DNA of 64,000 nt from Acidobacteriaceae bacterium (GCA_003134815.1 PLCO01000009.1:268777-332776), one strand, 5' to 3'; counted from the first letter of the stretch, positions 42,566 to 55,215 are shown. A program made the numbers and translations. Notes: generated by a model from the letters alone, not told the origin.

Positions 42566-43009
42566 TCAGCGAACAACCTTGAAGGGGCCAGTGTTCAATG
42601 GACCGGAGTTCGGCGGCCCGGGACTTGCGGGCGGGGCGCCGTAGTCGGAGTCGAAGCCGAGGTGAAGCCTGGCGCCTTCCGACATCATGCCGGGATTCCA
42701 GGGCGGATCGAAGACGATTTCGACATGGACCTCGCGCACATCGGGCAGCGCGGCAAGTTTCTGTTCCACTTCAGCCTTGATGACGTCGGACATGCTGCAG
42801 CCCGGAGCGGTGAGCGACATGCGAACGTCAATGCGATAGCCGCCGGATTCGAGCGGCGCGGCCGTGGCCGCATAGACGAGACCGAGGTTGACGATGTCGA
42901 CTGGAATCTCCGGGTCGCGCACCGTCTTCAACTGCTGCATGACCATTTCTTCGCGGAACGGGCCAGCGACGGGTGCTGCGCTTGAATTGGTTGGGATCGG
43001 AGTTGTCAT
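42566..43009 (-). CDS. DUF59/MIP18-family Fe-S maturation protein (SufT-like)
   Basis: 147 residues. The DUF59 core is clear: VMQQLKTVRDPEIPVDIVNLGLVYAA, the conserved SLTAPGCSMSDVIKAEVEQKL with its reactive Cys, and VEIVFDPPWNPGMMSEGARLHLGF. A Pro/Gly-rich tail of about 30 residues follows. SufT-type proteins help deliver Fe-S clusters. It is the last gene of the suf operon, 9 bases after sufU, and converges on era with three bases between. Confidence 0.9.
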   Translation of the reverse strand: MTTPIPTNSSAAPVAGPFREEMVMQQLKTVRDPEIPVDIVNLGLVYAATAAPLESGGYRIDVRMSLTAPGCSMSDVIKAEVEQKLAALPDVREVHVEIVFDPPWNPGMMSEGARLHLGFDSDYGAPPASPGPPNSGPLNTGPFKVVR

Positions 43010-43018
43010 CTAAGTGCG

Positions 43019-43476
43019 CTACTCGGTGGAAACAGGTGTGTCCTTATTTTCGAGGGCCGATTGCAATGTGTGCCAGGCAAGCGTGGCGCATTTGACGCGC
43101 GCGGGAAACTTGGAGACGCCGGAGAAGACCTTCAACTTGCCGAGATCCGGTGTTTCCGCCGGGGCTTCTTTGCCGGTGACCAGGCCGTGAAATTCATCAA
43201 AAAGCTTTACGGCTTCGGCCTTGGTTTTGCCCTTGAGGATCTGCGTCATTATGGACGCGGAGGCGCGCGAGATGGCGCAGCCGTTGCCCTGGAACGCGAT
43301 GTCGCGAATGGCGTCGCCATCCATGTTGATGTAAACGGTGCAGCGGTCACCGCAGAGAGGATTGTATCCCTCGGCGTGCTGATTGGCCTCCGCCGGCTTG
43401 CGAAAATTGCGCGGAGCTTTGCTGTGCTCCAGAATGACTTCCTGATACAGATCGCTGAGTTCGCCGTTTCCCGCGC

Positions 43477-43480
<4 letters not shown>
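43019..43480 (-). CDS. sufU: SufU Fe-S scaffold / sulfur-transfer protein
   Basis: 153 residues. The three cysteine regions are present: NPLCGDRC (with Asp), GNGCAISRASASIM, and KCATLAWHTL. The loop between regions two and three, typical of SufU rather than IscU, is also seen (DEFHGLVTGKEAPAETPDLGKLKVFSGV). In the SUF machine it takes persulfide from SufS. Its start overlaps the sufS stop by 4 bases. Confidence 0.95.
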
Positions 43481-44774
<1,294 letters not shown>

Positions 44775-44778
<4 letters not shown>

Positions 44779-46244
44779 CGCACTTCCTCCCAGTGCTGGG
44801 TCTCTTCTTCTACGGGCGCGGCCAACACGGCAACTTGGTGGTTCTGCGCAAGGTCTGTCAGCCGGACACGAATGAGTTCCGCGACAAACTCGCGTGCCGG
44901 TGATTCGGGCATACGGTCGAGGCATTCGGCCGCGAAGGCGTAGAGCAGCAGGTTGCGCGCCGAGGTCTCCTCGATTCCGCGGGAGCGCAGGTAGAAGAGC
45001 TGCTCTTCCTCGATCTGGCCAATGGTAGCGCCGTGCGTACATTTCACGTCGTCGGCGTAAATTTCAAGCTGCGGCTTGGTGTCAATACGCGCATCGTCAG
45101 AGAGAAGCAGGTTGCGGTTGGTCTGCTTGGCGTCAGTCTTTTGCGCGTCCTTGTGGACTACGATGCGGCCATGGAAGACACCGCGCGCGCGGTCATCAAG
45201 AATGCCGTTGTAAAACTGGCGGCTCGAGCACAGCGGCTGCGCGTGCTCCACCAGCATGTAGTTGTCGAGGTGCTGGCGACCCGCGCCGACGAAAAGGCCG
45301 TTGATGAGGCACTCCGCGCCTTCGCCGTTGAGGACGGGGTGCACGTTGTTACGGACAAGACCACCGCCCAAGAGAATGGAGTGCGATGAAACGTTTGTGC
45401 CGCGCGCCAGCTCAAGGCGCAGCGTGGAGACATTGAAGGCCGCGAGATTTTCGCGCTCAACGAGGAAGTGCGAAACGACGGCGTCTTGCCCGGCTACAAG
45501 CTCGGTGACGGCGTTGGAGAATGCGGTCTCGTCGCCGATGGAAACGTAGTCTTCGATCACGGCGGAGTGGCTGGTTGGCTCGGCGACAATGAGCGTGCGC
45601 GGATGCGTCATGATTGCCGCGCCGGCGCCAGCGGAGACGTAGAGAAGATGAATGGGCCGCTCGATGACGGCTCCGCGATGGATGCGAAGGTACGCGCCAT
45701 CGTCCCAAAGCGCAGTGTTCAGCGCGGTAAAGACATCGCGACGCAGGTCGGCGTAGCGGCCGAGGTGTTGCTCGATGCCCTCGGGAGCGCAGCCGACAGG
45801 CGCACTGCCGTTGGACGCGCTGCCTTCCATGGCCTTGGCGATGCCGCGCTCGAGCGAGCAAATCTCGAGTGTGTTGGGCAGGTCGCAGACGTCAGAGAGC
45901 TCCGGCGCAAAGTGGCCGTTGACGAAGACGAGCCGGCAGCCTGCGCCGAGGACGCGAAAGCCTTCGATCTGCTCGGCGGTGACGGTACCGCTTCCCTTCA
46001 CCGCGCGCTGAAACGAAGTCTTGGCCAGCGCGGCGAGATTGGTGAAGCGCCAGTCTTCGTCGTGCGTGGTGGGGAATCCGTTGGCGTAGAAGCGCCGCCA
46101 TGCATCTTCGCGCAGTTGGCGCAGCCACACCGGGTCGCGCTCCTGCCGCTCGGCGATCAGCTCGCCATACGCTTCAAGATACGTGCCGAGCTTTCCAGTC
46201 GCCGTCGCGTTCTCGTTTTCCGTGTTGTTGGCCGTTGTGCTCAT
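44775..46244 (-). CDS. sufD: Fe-S assembly scaffold protein SufD
   Basis: 489 residues. After a variable N-tail (NTENENATATGK) comes the conserved DEDWRFTNLAALAKTSF, and a right-handed beta-helix core follows. The C-terminal helices hold CTHGATIGQIEEEQLFYLRSRGIEETSARNLLLYAFAAE, the SufB/SufD signature with the His of the cluster site. It forms the SufBC2D complex with SufB and SufC. It overlaps sufC (stop at 46241) and sufS by 4 bases each. Confidence 0.96.
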
Positions 46245-47011
46245 GCGGGCAACGCCTGCGGCACATCTGCTTCAGACGGGCCGTATCCCTTGTCTTCCAG
46301 TTCCAGCGCCAGTTCCGGGCCGCCGGAGCGAACGATCTTGCCGTCAACAAGGACGTGAACGAAGTCCGGAGTAATGTAATCGAGCAGCCTTTGATAGTGC
46401 GTGATGACGAGGAAGGCGCGATCGGGGCCGCGCATTGCGTTCACGCCCTTGGCCACGATGCGCAGCGCGTCGATGTCGAGGCCGGAGTCGGTTTCGTCAA
46501 GGATCGCGAGCTTAGGCTCAAGCATGGCCATCTGCAGAATCTCGTTGCGCTTTTTTTCGCCGCCGGAGAAGCCTTCATTGACGGAGCGGTTGACGAGCTT
46601 GTCATCCATCTCAAGAATCTTCATCCGCTCTTTGTAGAGGGGCAGAAAATCCATCGCATCGAGCTCGTCCTGCCCGTGGAACTTGCGAATCGCATTCATG
46701 GCCGAGCGCACAAAGTACGCGTTGCCGATGCCGGGGATCTCAACCGGATACTGGAAAGCCAGAAACACGCCCTCGCAGGCCGCGTCCTCCGGCTTCATCT
46801 CGAGCAGATCCTTGCCGTTGAACAAAACTCTGCCGCGCGTGACCTCATAGGTCTCGCGCCGCGCCAGTACCGCCGCCAGCGTGCTTTTGCCGGAGCCGTT
46901 GGGGCCCATGATGGAATGCACTTCGCCCGCGTTGATCGTCAAGTTCAGGCCCTTCAGAATCTCGTGGCCTTCGACTCGGGCGTGCAAATCTTGAATTTCT
47001 AACAATGCCAT
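46241..47011 (-). CDS. sufC: Fe-S assembly ATPase SufC
   Basis: The start at 47011 is used; an earlier in-frame codon (47068) lies inside sufB. 256 residues. Walker A GPNGSGKST, Q-loop FQYPVEIPG, signature FSGGEKKRNEILQMA (a SufC-specific variant of the ABC signature), Walker B LAILDETDSGLD and H-loop ITHYQRLLDYI. It drives conformational change in SufBC2D. Gap of 37 bases to sufB, 4-base overlap with sufD. Confidence 0.97.
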   Translation of the reverse strand: MALLEIQDLHARVEGHEILKGLNLTINAGEVHSIMGPNGSGKSTLAAVLARRETYEVTRGRVLFNGKDLLEMKPEDAACEGVFLAFQYPVEIPGIGNAYFVRSAMNAIRKFHGQDELDAMDFLPLYKERMKILEMDDKLVNRSVNEGFSGGEKKRNEILQMAMLEPKLAILDETDSGLDIDALRIVAKGVNAMRGPDRAFLVITHYQRLLDYITPDFVHVLVDGKIVRSGGPELALELEDKGYGPSEADVPQALPA

Positions 47012-47048
47012 CCGACTTTTTTCTCCAGTTCTCTGTGACTTGCTACCG

Positions 47049-48506
<1,458 letters not shown>

Positions 48507-48590
48507 TCGTCCTCCAAAGGACTGGGCAAAAGACTGGGCACAGGATTGGGCAGGGGCTTGGTTCCGGAATGTGTCCCCACGGACCGCGCG
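48507..48590 (-). repeat. Short tandem repeats in sufB leader
   Basis: On the minus strand the leader reads CCTGCCCAATCC, TGTGCCCAGTCTT, TTGCCCAGTCCTT: three imperfect 12-13 base units ending at the ribosome site. Possibly slippage-generated. Confidence 0.4.
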
Positions 48591-48615
48591 GGCGTGCTCG
48601 ATTTGCCATCCCGCA

Positions 48616-48640
48616 ATATAGGACTTGTTTAGTCCTATAT
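48616..48640. promoter_or_regulatory. Perfect inverted repeat upstream of sufB (candidate Fe-S-responsive operator)
   Basis: ATATAGGACT (48616-48625), spacer TGTTT, AGTCCTATAT (48631-48640): a perfect 10-bp dyad. On the minus strand it contains a TATATT that could be the -10 box of the suf promoter, so a bound protein would block transcription. The GGACT-N5-AGTCC core fits an Rrf2-type (IscR/SufR-like) regulator; no such gene is in the window. Confidence 0.65.
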
Positions 48641-48801
48641 AAGGTTTAGTGTACCCCGGGAGCGTGCTGTTTTCAAGGGCGGGAAGAGGTATCCGCAACC
48701 GGTGTGCAAAGCCAAGCGAACCCGGCGGCAATAGATGCCATTAATGACTGATTCTATTTGGGATACGTCGCTTGATTTCGAGCAGCGCCGCTGGATTCGC
48801 C

Positions 48802-49311
48802 TTAGTGGAGTTCGGTTCGCTTGTGCGGCCCCGGCTCGCGAACCCGGCTGGCCTCAAAGCTGACAATCTTCCAATCTCCCTCGGCATTGCGCACGTAGAC
48901 GTGCGTGTAGCGGTAATTGCCTATGACCTTTCCGTCAGGGGTTGTGGCCTGAATGTTCGCGAGCGACGTTACTACGGCAGTGGCGCCGTAGAAACGTACC
49001 TTGCGATCGGAAACGTCGAGGAGAGTGAAATGCAGGTTTCCTGAGCTCAGGCTCTGCAGTGTTTCATCGCGGGATTGCAGCGTGCCGGATGCCGTGATGC
49101 CCATGTAGTCAACGGCCAGCAGCGAGTCCATTACCTTGGTGTTTGAACTGAGGAGTGCATCGCGCCATTCATCCTCAAGCTGATCGATATCGTGGCGGCT
49201 CTCGTGCCTTTGCCCCATGGGCATGGCGCTGGCAAAAGGAATGGCAAACACGGCCAAGGCCAGCGCCGCGCATATGGCCCATGGGGCACGCGATCGGCGA
49301 CAGGCGGGCAT
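48802..49311 (-). CDS. Exported NTF2/SnoaL-like (DUF4440-type) protein
   Basis: The start is uncertain (in-frame ATGs at 49461, 49401, 49350, 49311). The last is chosen because it gives an ideal signal peptide (PACRRSRAPWAICAALALAV...ASA). The mature part shows the cone-shaped NTF2-like pattern: LEDEWRDALLSSNTKVMDSLLAVDYMGITASGTLQSRDETLQSL, then FYGATAVVTSLANIQATTPDG and YRYTHVYVRNAEGDWKIVSFEASRV. Such proteins are ketosteroid-isomerase-like; function unknown. Confidence 0.75.
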   Translation of the reverse strand: MPACRRSRAPWAICAALALAVFAIPFASAMPMGQRHESRHDIDQLEDEWRDALLSSNTKVMDSLLAVDYMGITASGTLQSRDETLQSLSSGNLHFTLLDVSDRKVRFYGATAVVTSLANIQATTPDGKVIGNYRYTHVYVRNAEGDWKIVSFEASRVREPGPHKRTELH

Positions 49312-49521
49312 CAGAACTCGAATCAGGGAGACGTTTACAGTTCCCGGCATACGCGTACACGGTAGTCCGAAGACGGTGCGCCGGTCAAATGGATTTCTCA
49401 TAATGACCGTTGGACTGCCGACTGAGTTCCGGCTTGGTGCGCCCTGTCCGGTTTGGTGCAATGCTCACTCTTCAATTGGACATGAGAAACCGGATCCAGG
49501 ACTGGACGGACGAAAGCCGGG

Positions 49522-50838
49522 CTAGGACGTGATCGCGTTGAGCGCCTTGGCAAACTCCGGCAGCACGATGGTCTGGCCGCGATCGGGGCCTGTGGAGACC
49601 ATGCCGATCTTTGCGCCGCTCTCGCGCTCCTGGAATGCAAGGTACTCCTGGGCGGCCTTGGGCAGCTTGTCGAATTTGGTGATGCCCTCGGTCGACTGAC
49701 GCCAGCCCTTGAACGTGGTATAGCGCGGCTTGATCGCCTCAAGTCCGTGAACATCCGCGGGGATTTCATCGGTGACTTTACCGTCAAGCTCGTAACCAAC
49801 GCAGATGGGAATCTCTTCGAGCTCGTCCAGAACGTCGAGCTTGGTGACCACCAGCCACTCCGCGCCGTTGACCTGGTTGGAATAGCGGAGCAGCGGAATG
49901 TCGAGCCAGCCGCAGCGCCGCGGTCGCCCGGTGACGGCGCCGTACTCGTGGCCGCGCTCGCGCAACAGATCGCCGGCTGCGTCGTGAATCTCGGTGGGGA
50001 ACGGTCCGCCGCCGACGCGCGTGACGTAAGCCTTGGTGACGGAGATGACGGTCCCGATGGCCGTGGGCCCCACGCCGGTTCCCGTGGATGCGCCGCCCGC
50101 CGTGGCTGAGGATGAGGTGACAAACGGGTAGGTTCCGTGGTCGATGTCGAGCATCGTACCCTGCGCGCCCTCAAACATCACGCTGCCGCCTTTGGCCAGA
50201 ATGCCGTTGAGCATCCGGCCGGTATCGGCGACAAAAGGCCGCACCTGCTCGGCGGCTGCCGCGTACTCTTCATACATTTTTTCGGGGTCAAGCGGGTCAG
50301 TGCCGAAGAGCGCGTGGGCGATGGCATTCTTCTCGGCACAGGCCGCCTCAATGTGCGTCTTGAGCAGCGCGGTGTGCAGCAGATCGACGACGCGAAGGCC
50401 GCTGCGGGCCATCTTGTCCTCGTAGGCCGGGCCGATGCCGCGGCTTGTGGTGCCGATCTTTTTGCGTCCCGGCGCGCTCTCTGCCGCCAGCTCGATCATG
50501 CGGTGGTAGGGCAGGATGACCTGCGCGCGATTGGAGACGAAGAGGTTCCCGTCGACTTGGACTCCCAGCTCGCGAATGCGGCCGACCTCACTGAGGAACG
50601 CGATTGGATCGAGCACGACCCCGTTGCCAATGACGCCCTTGCAGCCGGGCCGGAGCACGCCGCAGGGAATAAGCTGCAACACAAATTTGTGCTCACCAAT
50701 GATGACCGTGTGCCCGGCGTTGTGACCGCCGGCGTACCGCGCTACGGCGGAAAACCGCTCGCTAAGCACGTCTACGATTTTTCCCTTGCCCTCGTCGCCC
50801 CACTGGGCGCCAAGCACCACAGCCGTCTTCGCTCGCAT
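49522..50838 (-). CDS. purA: Adenylosuccinate synthetase
   Basis: The start at 50838 precedes RAKTAVVLGAQWGDEGKGKIVDVL, the conserved PurA beginning; the upstream 59 codons of open frame are not conserved. 438 residues. Further motifs: GGHNAGHTVI, GIGPAYEDKMARSG, FEGAQGTMLDIDHGTYPFVTSSS and GRPRRCGWLDIPLL. It joins IMP and aspartate with GTP in AMP synthesis. Single gene. Confidence 0.97.
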   Translation of the reverse strand: MRAKTAVVLGAQWGDEGKGKIVDVLSERFSAVARYAGGHNAGHTVIIGEHKFVLQLIPCGVLRPGCKGVIGNGVVLDPIAFLSEVGRIRELGVQVDGNLFVSNRAQVILPYHRMIELAAESAPGRKKIGTTSRGIGPAYEDKMARSGLRVVDLLHTALLKTHIEAACAEKNAIAHALFGTDPLDPEKMYEEYAAAAEQVRPFVADTGRMLNGILAKGGSVMFEGAQGTMLDIDHGTYPFVTSSSATAGGASTGTGVGPTAIGTVISVTKAYVTRVGGGPFPTEIHDAAGDLLRERGHEYGAVTGRPRRCGWLDIPLLRYSNQVNGAEWLVVTKLDVLDELEEIPICVGYELDGKVTDEIPADVHGLEAIKPRYTTFKGWRQSTEGITKFDKLPKAAQEYLAFQERESGAKIGMVSTGPDRGQTIVLPEFAKALNAITS

Positions 50839-51103
50839 CGCCGTCCTGACTTCACACGAATAGCCGCCGCAGCGTTCATTTTGAGAGCCACTGCGCGCGG
50901 ACAACAGATTTGGATGCGGTGTGGTTCTCCGCAGCCTCTTCGATTCTAAACCCGGCGAGCGTGAGTGATGGTTCCGCGCTCCGTCACTCTTGCGATCACG
51001 GCACATCTCATGCATCTGACTTGCGCTGCGCTATCCTGTTCTATTTCCCTATGCGAAGATGGATGCGCGCCGTGGAAGTTGCGATGGCGACAAGGAGACA
51101 TTG

Positions 51104-52522
51104 ATGGAATTGAGCGAGAGGACGAGACGGTCGTTCCTGAAGCAGTTTGGCGCGGCAGGGGCGGCGGCATTGGCGGTGGCGAACGCTGACGGGTTGGGAT
51201 TGGCCCAGGCCGCGAGCACGCAGCCCGCGTCCACTCCTGCCGATCTAAAGCAAGCCGCCACTCGCGACGCCCGCATGGCGTGGTGGCACGAGGCCCGGTT
51301 CGGCATGTTCATCCATTGGGGCCTCTACAGCCTGATCGGGCAGCACGAGTGGGCCAAGGAGAATGAGGGCGTTCCTTTGCTGCAGTACGAGCTGCTGGCC
51401 AAGCACTTTCATCCCAAGCCCAACGCCGCGCGAGAGTGGGCGCGGCTGGCCAAGCGCGCCGGGCAAAAGTACATGGTGATGACGACGAAACATCACGAAG
51501 GCTTTTGCAACTGGGACACGCAACTGACCGACTACAACGCGATGGACCAGGGGCCGGGACGCGACCTGGTGCGCGAGTTTGTTGATGCGGCCCGCGCCGA
51601 GGGGCTGCGCGTGGGGTTCTACTACTCGCTGATGGATTGGCACCATCCCGACGGCGCTATTTGTAAAACCGATGAGGCAGCGCGGCGGCGGTTTGTCGAC
51701 TACACGCACGGGCTGATCCGCGAGCTGATGACTAACTACGGCAAGATCGACATTCTCTGGTACGACGTGGCGTGGCCGTTGACCGCCGAGCAGTGGGAGT
51801 CAGAGCGGATGAACGAGATGGTTTTCTCGCTGCAGCCCGACATCCTTGTGAACAACCGCAATTTGCTTCCGGGCGATTTCACTACGCCGGAACAGCACAT
51901 CCAGGCCGCCGACGCGGGACGCGCCTGGGAAACCTGCATGACGCTGAACGACAGTTGGGGCTTCAACCGCGGCGACGACGCGTGGAAGACGCCGAAGACC
52001 ATTGTCGACAACCTGATTACCTGCGCACGCGGCGGCGGGAATTATCTGCTGAATATCGGGCCGGAGCCGGACGGCTCGGTGCCGCCGAACTCGGTGGAGA
52101 TTCTGGAGAAGGTGGGCAGATGGCTCGACACGAACGGCAAGGCGATCTACGGAGCCGAGCGCATTGAGGCCGAGTGGACCACAAACCTGAACTTTACGCG
52201 GCGCGGCAACACGTTGTATGTGCATGTAAATTTCTGGCCGGGACACACTCCGGCGGCGGAGTGGCTGGACTTCTACAAGCCCGAGGTTGTGGTGGCCTTC
52301 GCCGGGCTCAAGCCGAAGGCACTCTCGGCGCGGCTCGTCAAGACCGGCCAAAAGGTTGAGTTCACCCAGGATGAATTCAGCTTGAGATTGACGGGACTGC
52401 CACTGGTTGCGCCTGACCAGCCCGCTACGGTGATCGAGGTGGAGTGCGACGGCGAACCGGCAACCGACCACAGCGCCTTGCGCCCGCTATGGCCGCGGCA
52501 CAAGGTCGGTATCAGCGTGTAG
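51104..52522 (+). CDS. Tat-exported alpha-L-fucosidase (GH29)
   Basis: The ATG at 51104 follows AAGGAGACA. 472 residues. A twin-arginine signal (RTRRSFLKQFGAAGAAALA) is followed by the GH29 barrel: WWHEARFGMFIHWGLYSLIGQHEW, KYMVMTTKHHEGFCNWDT, LRVGFYYSLMDWHHPDG, and KIDILWYDVAW, whose Asp is the expected nucleophile position. The C-terminal part is a beta-sandwich. It would release L-fucose from glycans in the periplasm. Together with the DUF4038-type enzyme it suggests glycan scavenging. It ends facing folP at a shared hairpin. Confidence 0.92.
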   Translation: MELSERTRRSFLKQFGAAGAAALAVANADGLGLAQAASTQPASTPADLKQAATRDARMAWWHEARFGMFIHWGLYSLIGQHEWAKENEGVPLLQYELLAKHFHPKPNAAREWARLAKRAGQKYMVMTTKHHEGFCNWDTQLTDYNAMDQGPGRDLVREFVDAARAEGLRVGFYYSLMDWHHPDGAICKTDEAARRRFVDYTHGLIRELMTNYGKIDILWYDVAWPLTAEQWESERMNEMVFSLQPDILVNNRNLLPGDFTTPEQHIQAADAGRAWETCMTLNDSWGFNRGDDAWKTPKTIVDNLITCARGGGNYLLNIGPEPDGSVPPNSVEILEKVGRWLDTNGKAIYGAERIEAEWTTNLNFTRRGNTLYVHVNFWPGHTPAAEWLDFYKPEVVVAFAGLKPKALSARLVKTGQKVEFTQDEFSLRLTGLPLVAPDQPATVIEVECDGEPATDHSALRPLWPRHKVGISV

Positions 52523-52566
52523 GGGATCGTCTGGGATTCCCGCAATCGCCGTGTTTTCGATTACGC

Positions 52567-52602
52567 AAGGTTGCGTTACGCAGAATTGCGTAACGCAACC
52601 TT
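52567..52602. terminator. 16-bp perfect hairpin shared by fucosidase and folP 3' ends
   Basis: AAGGTTGCGTTACGCA (52567-52582), loop GAAT, TGCGTAACGCAACCTT (52587-52602). Perfect 16-bp stem located between convergent genes and including the last codons and stop of folP (stop at 52576-52578). No T-run, so termination may need Rho or act through mRNA 3'-end protection. Confidence 0.6.
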
Positions 52603-53505
52603 CTGGAGACCTACCTGTTCGAGAACAGCGTCGGCGATGCGCGCGGCCTCGACTGCAGGCCGCACCGCGTGCATGCGGACAATCGACGCGCCGTTGAGAA
52701 TCGCGGCAGTCATCGCGGCAAGGCTTGCGTTTTCGCGCTCGGTCACGGATGCGGCCTCGCCGCCGAAGAGCGGCGCCAGCGTGTGACCGAGGAATGATTT
52801 GCGGCTGAGCCCGGCGAGCAGCGGACGGCCGAGAGAGAGCAGCTCCGCTTGTCGCGCGAGCAGGGTGTAGTTCTCGCCAAAGCGTTTACCGAAACCGTAG
52901 CCAGGGTCGAGAACGATGGAGTCTTTCGGAACTCCTGCTCGCTCCGCATTGGCGAGACTTGCGGCCAGCCCTTTGCGCACCGTGGACAGCAGCGCATCGG
53001 ACTCAAGCAGCGGTTGCGAGCGCCAGTCTTCGGGACGGCCACGGGTGTGCGAGAGCACAACCCCGGCACGAAATTCGGCACAGACTTGGGCAATTGAGGG
53101 ATCCCACGAAAATCCGCTCACGTCGTTCACGATCTCGGCGCCTGCGGCAAGCGCCGCGTGCGCTGTTGCGGCTTTGTAGGTGTCGACAGAAAGCACTGCG
53201 TCGGGCCGGGCTCGCAGAATCTCCTTAAGCACCGGCAGCAGCCGCGCCTGCTCTTCGTCTGCACTTACAGCCGTGTCGGGGCCGCCCGAGCGCGAGCCAG
53301 GCCGCGTGCTCTCCGCGCCCAGGTCGAGAATATCCGCGCCTTCTTCGATGAGCTTGAGCCCGTGCGCTACGGCTGCTTCGGCCGAGAAAAACAGCCCGCC
53401 GTCGCTGAACGAGTCGGGAGTAATATTCAGCACTCCCATGACGAGCGTGCGCCGGCCCAGCTCCAGGGTCCGCGTCCGCAACCGCCAATCTGCTGTGCCC
53501 CTCAT
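52576..53505 (-). CDS. folP: Dihydropteroate synthase
   Basis: 309 residues. Motifs: MGVLNITPDSFSDGG, DILDLGAESTRPGS, LSVDTYKAATAHAALAAGAEIVNDVSG, VLDPGYGFGKRFGENYTLL and GLSRKSFLG. It condenses pterin pyrophosphate with p-aminobenzoate in folate synthesis. The start ATG follows GAGGACGC. The last residues (VALRNSA) are encoded by the hairpin at 52567-52602. Single gene, convergent with the fucosidase. Confidence 0.96.
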   Translation of the reverse strand: MRGTADWRLRTRTLELGRRTLVMGVLNITPDSFSDGGLFFSAEAAVAHGLKLIEEGADILDLGAESTRPGSRSGGPDTAVSADEEQARLLPVLKEILRARPDAVLSVDTYKAATAHAALAAGAEIVNDVSGFSWDPSIAQVCAEFRAGVVLSHTRGRPEDWRSQPLLESDALLSTVRKGLAASLANAERAGVPKDSIVLDPGYGFGKRFGENYTLLARQAELLSLGRPLLAGLSRKSFLGHTLAPLFGGEAASVTERENASLAAMTAAILNGASIVRMHAVRPAVEAARIADAVLEQVGLQKVALRNSA

Positions 53506-53562
53506 GCGTCCTCATTTCCGATGGTACGCCGCAGAGTCGTGGCTTTTTGCTAAACTCCGGGC

Positions 53563-55215
53563 ATGGTTTTACTTCCGCGAACCCTTGCATGGAGCGGCCT
53601 TTTGGTTTGCAGTTTCGGCCTGCAAATGCAGGCTCCCATGCAGGCTCCCGCCCAAGCCAGTGGTAATGCTCATCACACTGCGCCACGCGTGCCCACGACA
53701 GGCCCACTCGCTGACCGCATCCAGGCGATTCTCGCCGATCCCGCGTTGAGTCATGCGGACTTCGGCATCAGCGTGACCACTCTCGACGGGCAGGCGCTCT
53801 ATGGCCTGAACGACGCGCGCCTGTTTACGCCGGGTTCAGATGCCAAGCTCGCGACTACTGCTGCGGCCTTTGCTCTGCTGCCAGTGGACACTCTGACCTG
53901 GACCACGTTTGTGGCCGCTGACGGTGATATCGACGCGAGCGGAACCTTGCACGGCAATCTGGTGCTGCTCGGCGTGGGCGATCCAACGATCAGTGGGCGG
54001 CACTACCCGTATGTCGAGCCCGGAACCACAGCGCCAGCGGCCCAGGAAAGCTTGCCCACCTCGGCTCCGAAAACGGCGATGGACGTTCTCGGTCTGCTTG
54101 CCGAACAGATTGAGCAAACCGGCGTGCGCACGGTGGATGGCGACGTGATCGGCGACGATACGTTCTTTGTGAGCGAGCCCTATGCCCTGGGCTGGAGCTG
54201 GGACGCGCTGCAATGGGGCTACGGCGCGCCGGTCTCCGCGCTTACCTTCAACGACAACGTCGATGAGCTCTCGATCACTGCCGACCCCAGCATAGCCGGC
54301 GCAACGCAAGCCGAGTGGACACCGGATGTGGACTACTACACGACCGACAACCGCATGACTCCCGTGGACCCGGGGCAAGAGGCTTACCCCGGTTTCGAGC
54401 GGCGTCCCGGATCGTTGCTGGTGCGCGCATGGGGAACGGCTCCCGCGCGCGGAGTACACGTTTCAATGGCGGTCGAAGATCCAGCGGAGTTCACCGCGGC
54501 CGCGTTCAAGCAAGCGCTTATGTTGCGCGGCATCAAGGTAACGGGCCAAGCCGAGTCCCGCCACAAAGTCCAGACTGGCACAGGCGACTTCGCCGCTGAA
54601 CGCAAGGAGCCGCTGAAACTGACGCCGGGGAATTTCACTTCAATTGCCGGGCCGGCGGAGGGCCGGCGGATTCTGGGCGCGCACATGTCCGTGCCCATCG
54701 CGGAAGACATCAAAATTACGAATAAGACCAGCCAGAATCTGCACGCAGAGCTGCTGCTTCGCCTGCTGGGCAAGCTCTACGGAACCGACGGCAGCTTTGA
54801 AGAGGGGGCGCGCGTGGTTCGCCAGTTCATGGTGAATGCGGGAGTTGACGATGGCGATTTCTTTTTCTATGACGGCTGCGGATTGAGCACTAACGACAAA
54901 ATTACTCCGCGCGCGTTCACGCGGCTCTTGGCCTACGCGTCAAGGCAATCATGGGGCGAGGAATGGCGCGATACGCTGCCAGTGGCAGGCGTCGATGGCA
55001 CACTTGACCACCGCTTTGCAAAGTCGCCACTAAAGGGGCGGATGTGGGCGAAGACGGGAACGCTCGACGAAGTGAACACGCTTTCCGGTTACGTGAGCGC
55101 CGCAAGCGGCCGTACGGTGGCTTTCTCCATTCTCGTCAACAACCACTATCCCGGCAGCAGCGATGAAGATCAGGCCATTGACCGCATCGCCGAAGCGATT
55201 GCCGCGGCGGAGTGA
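53563..55215 (+). CDS. dacB: D-alanyl-D-alanine carboxypeptidase/endopeptidase (PBP4, family S13)
   Basis: 550 residues with a signal peptide ([19 protein letters not shown]). The three penicillin-binding motifs are visible: SxxK as SDAK in [20 protein letters not shown], SxN-type motif in [17 protein letters not shown], and KTG in [18 protein letters not shown]. The large insertion between motifs 1 and 2 is typical of family S13. It trims or cleaves peptidoglycan cross-bridges in the periplasm. The gene is divergent from folP, with 57 bases between. Confidence 0.94.
   Translation: MVLLPRTLAWSGLLVCSFGLQMQAPMQAPAQASGNAHHTAPRVPTTGPLADRIQAILADPALSHADFGISVTTLDGQALYGLNDARLFTPGSDAKLATTAAAFALLPVDTLTWTTFVAADGDIDASGTLHGNLVLLGVGDPTISGRHYPYVEPGTTAPAAQESLPTSAPKTAMDVLGLLAEQIEQTGVRTVDGDVIGDDTFFVSEPYALGWSWDALQWGYGAPVSALTFNDNVDELSITADPSIAGATQAEWTPDVDYYTTDNRMTPVDPGQEAYPGFERRPGSLLVRAWGTAPARGVHVSMAVEDPAEFTAAAFKQALMLRGIKVTGQAESRHKVQTGTGDFAAERKEPLKLTPGNFTSIAGPAEGRRILGAHMSVPIAEDIKITNKTSQNLHAELLLRLLGKLYGTDGSFEEGARVVRQFMVNAGVDDGDFFFYDGCGLSTNDKITPRAFTRLLAYASRQSWGEEWRDTLPVAGVDGTLDHRFAKSPLKGRMWAKTGTLDEVNTLSGYVSAASGRTVAFSILVNNHYPGSSDEDQAIDRIAEAIAAAE

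Noticed and set aside
44779..45042. 88-codon N-terminal extension of SufS
   Set aside because: It lies inside sufD in another frame and is Arg/Pro-rich and non-conserved; a strong ribosome site precedes the ATG at 44778.
48507..48731. 75-codon N-terminal extension of SufB
   Set aside because: It runs through the suf operator and leader repeats; GGAGG marks the start at 48506.
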